A stretch of DNA of 64,000 nucleotides, taken from positions 372,001-436,000 of the forward strand of contig NZ_BDBZ01000001.1 of assembly GCF_001613245.1 (NCBI RefSeq). Direction: 5' to 3'. Shown here piece after piece: positions 60,222-64,000 of this stretch; the first letter of the stretch is position 1; the number at the start of each line of letters is the position of its first letter. The translations under genes were made by a program, and so were the position numbers. The notes under the pieces are model-generated. The model was given only the letters and a program-made list of their open reading frames with translations. It ran no database searches and had not been told where the DNA came from. The stretch is from Nocardia speluncae NBRC 108251 (GTDB lineage: Bacteria; Actinomycetota; Actinomycetes; Mycobacteriales; Mycobacteriaceae).

Positions 60222-61390
60222 TTTCCGGCCAGGATGTCGGTGTCCTGGTAGGGGCTGGTGCCGGCCAGGTTGTTGCCCTGGTTGGCGTTGGGCCGGGCCT
60301 GCCGGGGCGGGGTGTCGCCGTAGGTGGCGGTGACCCGGCCCTGATGGGTGGGGGCGGGCGCCGATTCCGGGTCGCGGCGCGCGTCCAGTTCCTTGCGCAG
60401 GACCGGAACGACCTCCTCGCCGAGCAGGTCGAGCTGGTTCAGCACCGTTTTGAGCGGCAGCCCGGCGTGATCCATCAACCACAGCTGGCGCTGGTAATCG
60501 CCGAAGGTGTCGTGGAAGGTGAGGGTTTTGTCGATGATCTCCTGCGGGCTGCCCACCGACAGCGGGGTCATCTCGGCGAAATCCTCCAGCGACGGGCCGT
60601 GTCCGTAGACGGGTGCCTCGTTGAAGTAGGGCCGGAATTCGCTCCACGCATCCTGGGATTTCTTCGCAATATAGGCCTGCCCGCCGAGACCGACGATGGC
60701 CTGTTTCTTGGTGCCGTGGCCGTAGTGCTCGAACCGCTGCCGGTAGAACTCGATGAGCTGCAGGGAATGGGCGGTGGGCCAGAAGATGTGGTTGGCGAAG
60801 AATCCGTTGCCGTAGTAGGCGGCCTGTTCAGCGATCTCCGGAGTGCGGATGGCACCGTGCCAGACGAACGGCGGCACTCCGTCGAGGGGACGGGGGGTGG
60901 CGGTGAAACCCTGCAGTGGGGTGCGGTAGTCGCCTTCCCAGTCCACCACGTCCTCGCGCCACAGCCGGTGCAGCAGGTTGTAGTTCTCCAGGGCCAGTGG
61001 CAGGCCGGCGCGGATGTCCTTGCCGAACCACGGGTAGACCGGCCCGGTGTTGCCGCGACCGAGCATGAGATCCATCCGGCCGTTGGACAGATGTTGCAGC
61101 ATCGCGTAGTCCTCGGCGATCTTCACCGGGTCGTTGGTGGTGATCAGGGTGGTCGCCGTGGTGACGATCAGACGCTCGGTGAGCGCGGCAATATGAGACA
61201 GCAGAGTCGTCGGTGAGGACGAGAAGAACGGCGGATTGTGGTGTTCCCCGATGGCGAAGACATCGAGGCCCACTTCCTCGGTTTTTTTGGCGATCTGCAC
61301 GGTCGCGTCGATACGTTCGGCCTCGCTGGGGGTCACGCCGGTGACGGGGTCACGCGTGATATCGCTGACCGAGAAGATTCCGAACTGCAT
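60218..61390 (-). CDS. LLM-class flavin-dependent monooxygenase, CE1758-like
   Basis: 390 residues, a luciferase-like barrel. FGIFSVSDITRDPVTG, AIGEHHNPPFFSSSPTTLLSHIAA, DLMLGRGNTGPVYPWFGKD and WHGAIRTPEIAEQAAYYGNG match the CE1758 group, which works with a dedicated FMN reductase. The last 60 residues are Pro/Asn-rich and disordered. GGGAG lies 9 nt before the ATG. Confidence 0.92.
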   Translation of the reverse strand: MQFGIFSVSDITRDPVTGVTPSEAERIDATVQIAKKTEEVGLDVFAIGEHHNPPFFSSSPTTLLSHIAALTERLIVTTATTLITTNDPVKIAEDYAMLQHLSNGRMDLMLGRGNTGPVYPWFGKDIRAGLPLALENYNLLHRLWREDVVDWEGDYRTPLQGFTATPRPLDGVPPFVWHGAIRTPEIAEQAAYYGNGFFANHIFWPTAHSLQLIEFYRQRFEHYGHGTKKQAIVGLGGQAYIAKKSQDAWSEFRPYFNEAPVYGHGPSLEDFAEMTPLSVGSPQEIIDKTLTFHDTFGDYQRQLWLMDHAGLPLKTVLNQLDLLGEEVVPVLRKELDARRDPESAPAPTHQGRVTATYGDTPPRQARPNANQGNNLAGTSPYQDTDILAGK

Positions 61391-61417
61391 TGATGTCACT
61401 CCCACCGGTTGTTGTCT

Positions 61418-61429
61418 ATGCATTTGCAT
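61418..61429. promoter_or_regulatory. Candidate MarR operator
   Basis: ATGCA-TT-TGCAT, 28 nt upstream of the LLM start, in an AT-richer patch between the divergent LLM and GlxA-type genes. The spacing and site type suit MarR proteins. Confidence 0.4.
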
Positions 61430-61540
61430 CTACCTCACCCACAACCAGGGCGCCCGCGAGAATATTTCCTCGCGCAGATGGCACGATCCGACAGGAATTT
61501 GTCGTGGACGCCATCGCGGCCGGCGGAAACAATCGGCATT

Positions 61541-62515
61541 ATGAAGCGCATCGTGGCCGTCGTACACGACGGGTTCCAACTGCTCGATCTCGCCGGTCCG
61601 GCCGATGTTTTCGATGCCGCCAACCGAGTGCTCCGGAGCCGGGCGTATTCGGTCGAGACCACCGCTCCCCACAGCGGCCCGGTTGCGACGAGCAATGGAG
61701 TGTCTGTCTGCGCACAATCGGAGGAGGAACTGCCGGCCGGGCAAATCGATACCCTTCTCGTGGTGGGCGGATCCGCCCCTCTGCACAATCCGATCGACCC
61801 TGCACTGGTCGATATCGTCACTGCACTGGCCGAGCGCGCAAACAGGGTGGCCTCGGTATGCACCGGGGCGTTCATCCTTGCCGCCGGCGGATTGCTTGCA
61901 CGGAAGCGAGTGACGACCCACTGGCTCGTCACGGATCGGCTCGCCGGCAACCACCCGGACCTCGAGGTCGAACCAGAAGCGATCTTCGTCCAGTCCGGCA
62001 ATATCTGGACATCTGCGGGTGTCACTACCGGTATCGACCTGGCCCTCGCCCTGGTCGCCGATGACTACGGCCACGATATCGCCCGGCAGGTCGCCAGCGG
62101 GCTCGTCGTGTACCTGCAGCGGCCCGGCGGCCAGAGCCAGTTCAGCACGATACTCCGGGCAAAACGGCCGGCCTCCGACGCCTTACGAGAGCTACAGGCC
62201 TATATCGACGCCAACCCGGCGGCCGACCTCGGAATCGCCGCGCTCGCCGCCCGGGTAGGCATGAGCCCACGCCACTTCACCCGGGTATTCACCGCTGAGC
62301 TGGGAATCGCACCCGGACGATATGTCGAGCGCAGCCGGGCCGATACCGCCCGCAGGCTCCTGGAAACGACGGAGGCGACCCAGGAGTGGATCGCCCGCGA
62401 ATCCGGTATCGGATCGACTGTGACCCTCTACCGAGTCTTTCGGCGTCACTGGTATGTGTCCCCTGGCGATTATCGCCGAAAATTCCGCACCCATATACGC
62501 CCGACGAACGCATAG
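61541..62515 (+). CDS. GlxA-type AraC regulator (DJ-1/PfpI + AraC HTH)
   Basis: 324 residues. The N-terminal DJ-1/PfpI domain has the nucleophile elbow Cys107 in SVCTGAFILAA and THWLVTD; the C-terminal part (205-315) has two helix-turn-helix units, LGIAALAARVGMSPRHFTRVFTAELGIAPGRYVE and WIARESGIGSTVTLYRVF. These regulators sense nitrogen compounds in some systems. The ATG at 61541 has only a weak site. Divergent from the LLM operon. Confidence 0.92.
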   Translation: MKRIVAVVHDGFQLLDLAGPADVFDAANRVLRSRAYSVETTAPHSGPVATSNGVSVCAQSEEELPAGQIDTLLVVGGSAPLHNPIDPALVDIVTALAERANRVASVCTGAFILAAGGLLARKRVTTHWLVTDRLAGNHPDLEVEPEAIFVQSGNIWTSAGVTTGIDLALALVADDYGHDIARQVASGLVVYLQRPGGQSQFSTILRAKRPASDALRELQAYIDANPAADLGIAALAARVGMSPRHFTRVFTAELGIAPGRYVERSRADTARRLLETTEATQEWIARESGIGSTVTLYRVFRRHWYVSPGDYRRKFRTHIRPTNA

Positions 62516-62563
62516 ACGCGCACATCGACGTCGGAACCCGAACAGCAACAGAAAGGCCGGCCG

Positions 62564-63082
62564 ATGACCATACTGGAACCGGAGCGCGTCGACAGAACTC
62601 TCGCCCGGTACGCCACCTCGCTGGGGCCCAGCGCACCGGTGTACCGCAACCATGTATTACGCGGGCTCAACTATCACGCGCTCCTGTTCCGCCGGGCGCT
62701 TCCCGCGAGCGCCGTGCTGGCATGGACGGTTCACGACCTCGGACTGTGGACGGCGGGAACATTCGACTACCTTGCCCCCTCCGCGGACCTCGTCGACGAA
62801 CTCGCCGCGGATTTCGGCGTGGTCGATACCGGCGAGGCCAAATTGATGGTCCTGGACCATCACAAGTTGCGGGCCGCGGACAATCGGCTGGTCGAGACGT
62901 TCCGCAGGGCCGATCTCATCGATGTCGGTCGCGGCCTCGTTCGCTTCGGAATAGCCCGGACGCAAATGCACGGGATCGTGCGTGCGTTTCCCTATCTCGG
63001 CTTCCATCGCTGGCTGGCCGCGGGCCTCGCCCGGCACGCCATCAGGCACCCGACCGCACCGGCCCCGATGGTTCGTTGGTGA
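62564..63082 (+). CDS. HD-domain-like protein
   Basis: 172 residues. LNYHALLFRRALP, TVHDLGLWTAGTFDYLAPSADL and the later DHHKL and ADLIDVGRG give the H...HD...D order of HD phosphohydrolase-like proteins. Substrate unknown. It follows the GlxA-type gene by 48 nt with GAAAGG before the ATG, so it is probably the regulated or cotranscribed enzyme. Confidence 0.7.
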   Translation: MTILEPERVDRTLARYATSLGPSAPVYRNHVLRGLNYHALLFRRALPASAVLAWTVHDLGLWTAGTFDYLAPSADLVDELAADFGVVDTGEAKLMVLDHHKLRAADNRLVETFRRADLIDVGRGLVRFGIARTQMHGIVRAFPYLGFHRWLAAGLARHAIRHPTAPAPMVRW

Positions 63083-63089
63083 CGAAATC

Positions 63090-63998
63090 TCATGACCGGT
63101 GGGTGTCCGGCCGTGGCGACGCGGGTTGGGCGGTCAGCGAGTCCAGATCGCGGATGGCGGCACAACTGCGGCGAATCATGGCGGCGAACATCGCGTCCCC
63201 CCGTTCGGTGGCGGCGCCGTAGGCGGCGCCGAACACCGCGACCAGCGGGCCCTGAAGGACGCCGAAACGGTAATCCTGGCGGCAGTCATCGAGTGAGTAG
63301 CCGGTGACCCCGAGTTCGACAAGACGCCGATGGTAGGTGGCGACGAGATTTTCTTCCTCCACTCGCCGTGTCTCCGGGTGGAGGGCGGTCGTGACGAAGT
63401 AGGCGAGGTCGCGGGCAGGCAGTCCGAGGTTGACCGTTTGCCAGTCGACTGCGGTCACCACCGCCGGCTCCTCTGCGCCGAACAGGAGATTGTCCAGACG
63501 GTAGTCGCCGTGGACCAGGCCGAACCGTTCCGGCCGCGCAACCAGCCAGTCGGCGATCACATCACCGCAGGCGCGAACGGTGTCATGGTCTTCGGGTGTG
63601 AGGCGATCGCCGAGGCGGCCGAGGAAGAGATCGGTGGTGGGTCCGTACAGCTCGCCCAGTGTCGCGGCCTCCTCGGGCCCGTTGCGACTGAATCCTTCGA
63701 TCTCCAGCAGGGTCTCGTCACACCAGCGCGGTGCGTGCAGGCCGGCGAGGCCGGCGACGGCCTGATGGGCATGCGCAACCGTGCATCCGGCGATCTGATC
63801 GCCCTGGCGGGCGGGTGCGAGATCTTCCAGCAGAAGCACGAATGCACCCCCGTCGCCGTGGATCTCGGCATGGTGGCAGTGGGGTGTACGGACGGCCACC
63901 GTGCCGGCGATCTCGGTGTAGAACCGGATCTCCTGTCGGTAGGCGCCGGCGAGCATCGCCCGGGTTCCCGGGTCTGCGGCGGGGAGTTTGGCCATTAG
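63090..63998 (-). CDS. APH-like phosphotransferase (5' end cut by window edge)
   Basis: About 302 residues visible. Kinase motifs are HGDYRLDNLLF (Brenner loop) and AVDWQTVNLG with the metal Asp. KLPAADPGTR-AYRQEIRFYTEI at the left matches the beta-3/alpha-C part of ecdysteroid-kinase-like/APH proteins, so the ATP lobe is incomplete: the frame stays open past the Met at 63995 and the real start is beyond the window. Role unknown. Confidence 0.88.
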   Translation of the reverse strand, partial: LMAKLPAADPGTRAMLAGAYRQEIRFYTEIAGTVAVRTPHCHHAEIHGDGGAFVLLLEDLAPARQGDQIAGCTVAHAHQAVAGLAGLHAPRWCDETLLEIEGFSRNGPEEAATLGELYGPTTDLFLGRLGDRLTPEDHDTVRACGDVIADWLVARPERFGLVHGDYRLDNLLFGAEEPAVVTAVDWQTVNLGLPARDLAYFVTTALHPETRRVEEENLVATYHRRLVELGVTGYSLDDCRQDYRFGVLQGPLVAVFGAAYGAATERGDAMFAAMIRRSCAAIRDLDSLTAQPASPRPDTHRS

Positions 63999-64000
63999 CT

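Overview
This is a GC-rich actinobacterial chromosome segment. Genes overlap by 1-4 nt, GTG starts are common, and it carries mycofactocin-type, F420-type and steroid-catabolism (igr, KstR2) families typical of Mycobacteriales. Nocardia or a close relative is the most likely source; this is an inference, because no rRNA or housekeeping marker is present. I saw no tRNA, rRNA, CRISPR array, transposase or integrase.

Layout. (1) 1-9.4 kb: the 3' end of a large non-ribosomal peptide synthetase, reading C(partial)-A-T-C-A-T-C-A-T-TE, closed by a strong hairpin. (2) 9.5-21.6 kb: a catabolic island whose substrate I cannot name. It has an MFS carrier, cupin, 2-oxoglutarate dioxygenase-like protein, class III CoA-transferase, HMG-CoA-lyase-like enzyme, mycofactocin-type SDR, GlcG/HbpS-like protein, an arylmalonate decarboxylase/maleate isomerase-family protein without the catalytic cysteines, an isochorismatase-like hydrolase and an amidase. 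Two paralogous GntR/FCD repressors flank the lyase, and short TGYATACA boxes recur in the control regions. (3) 22.3-29.7 kb: an F420-type nitroreductase-like gene and a complete Dpp/Opp-type ABC importer operon ending in an IclR regulator. The operon has a long leader with its own promoter and a 35-codon leader ORF. (4) 30-50 kb: a large acyl-CoA catabolic region. A KstR2-like TetR (29995) and two exact matches to the KstR2 operator consensus (29944, 42050) mark it. Its core (31.9-36.7 kb) carries homologues of the five proteins of the mycobacterial igr steroid side-chain module (two acyl-CoA dehydrogenases, ChsH2-like, ChsH1-like, Ltp2-like) in one overlapping operon. Around it lie thiolase, SDR and acyl-CoA synthetase genes, an F420-type LLM oxidoreductase, a SnoaL-like protein, a class II aldolase, three amidohydrolase-2 family proteins, a fused FadE34-like dehydrogenase and a KstR-like TetR. 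(5) 50-64 kb: a mixed region with a lipoprotein serine hydrolase, a TetR facing a DUF1214-like lipoprotein across a good operator, a short UvrA-like ATPase, an AraC/VOC pair, a TRIC-type channel, an LLM/MarR/FMN-reductase trio, a GlxA-type regulator, an HD-like protein and a phosphotransferase cut by the window edge.

How the genes work together. Region 4 looks like a complete beta-oxidation-plus-retro-aldol route: CoA activation, dehydrogenation, hydration by the ChsH1/ChsH2 pair, cleavage by Ltp2 on the DUF35 scaffold, then thiolysis. It probably acts on a short side chain of a steroid-like or other polycyclic acid, and the importer in region 3 may belong to the same regulon. Region 2 reads as hydroxylation, CoA transfer and C-C lysis of an amide-containing or dicarboxylic substrate. 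All functional statements rest on motif reading and remembered family knowledge; no database search was run.
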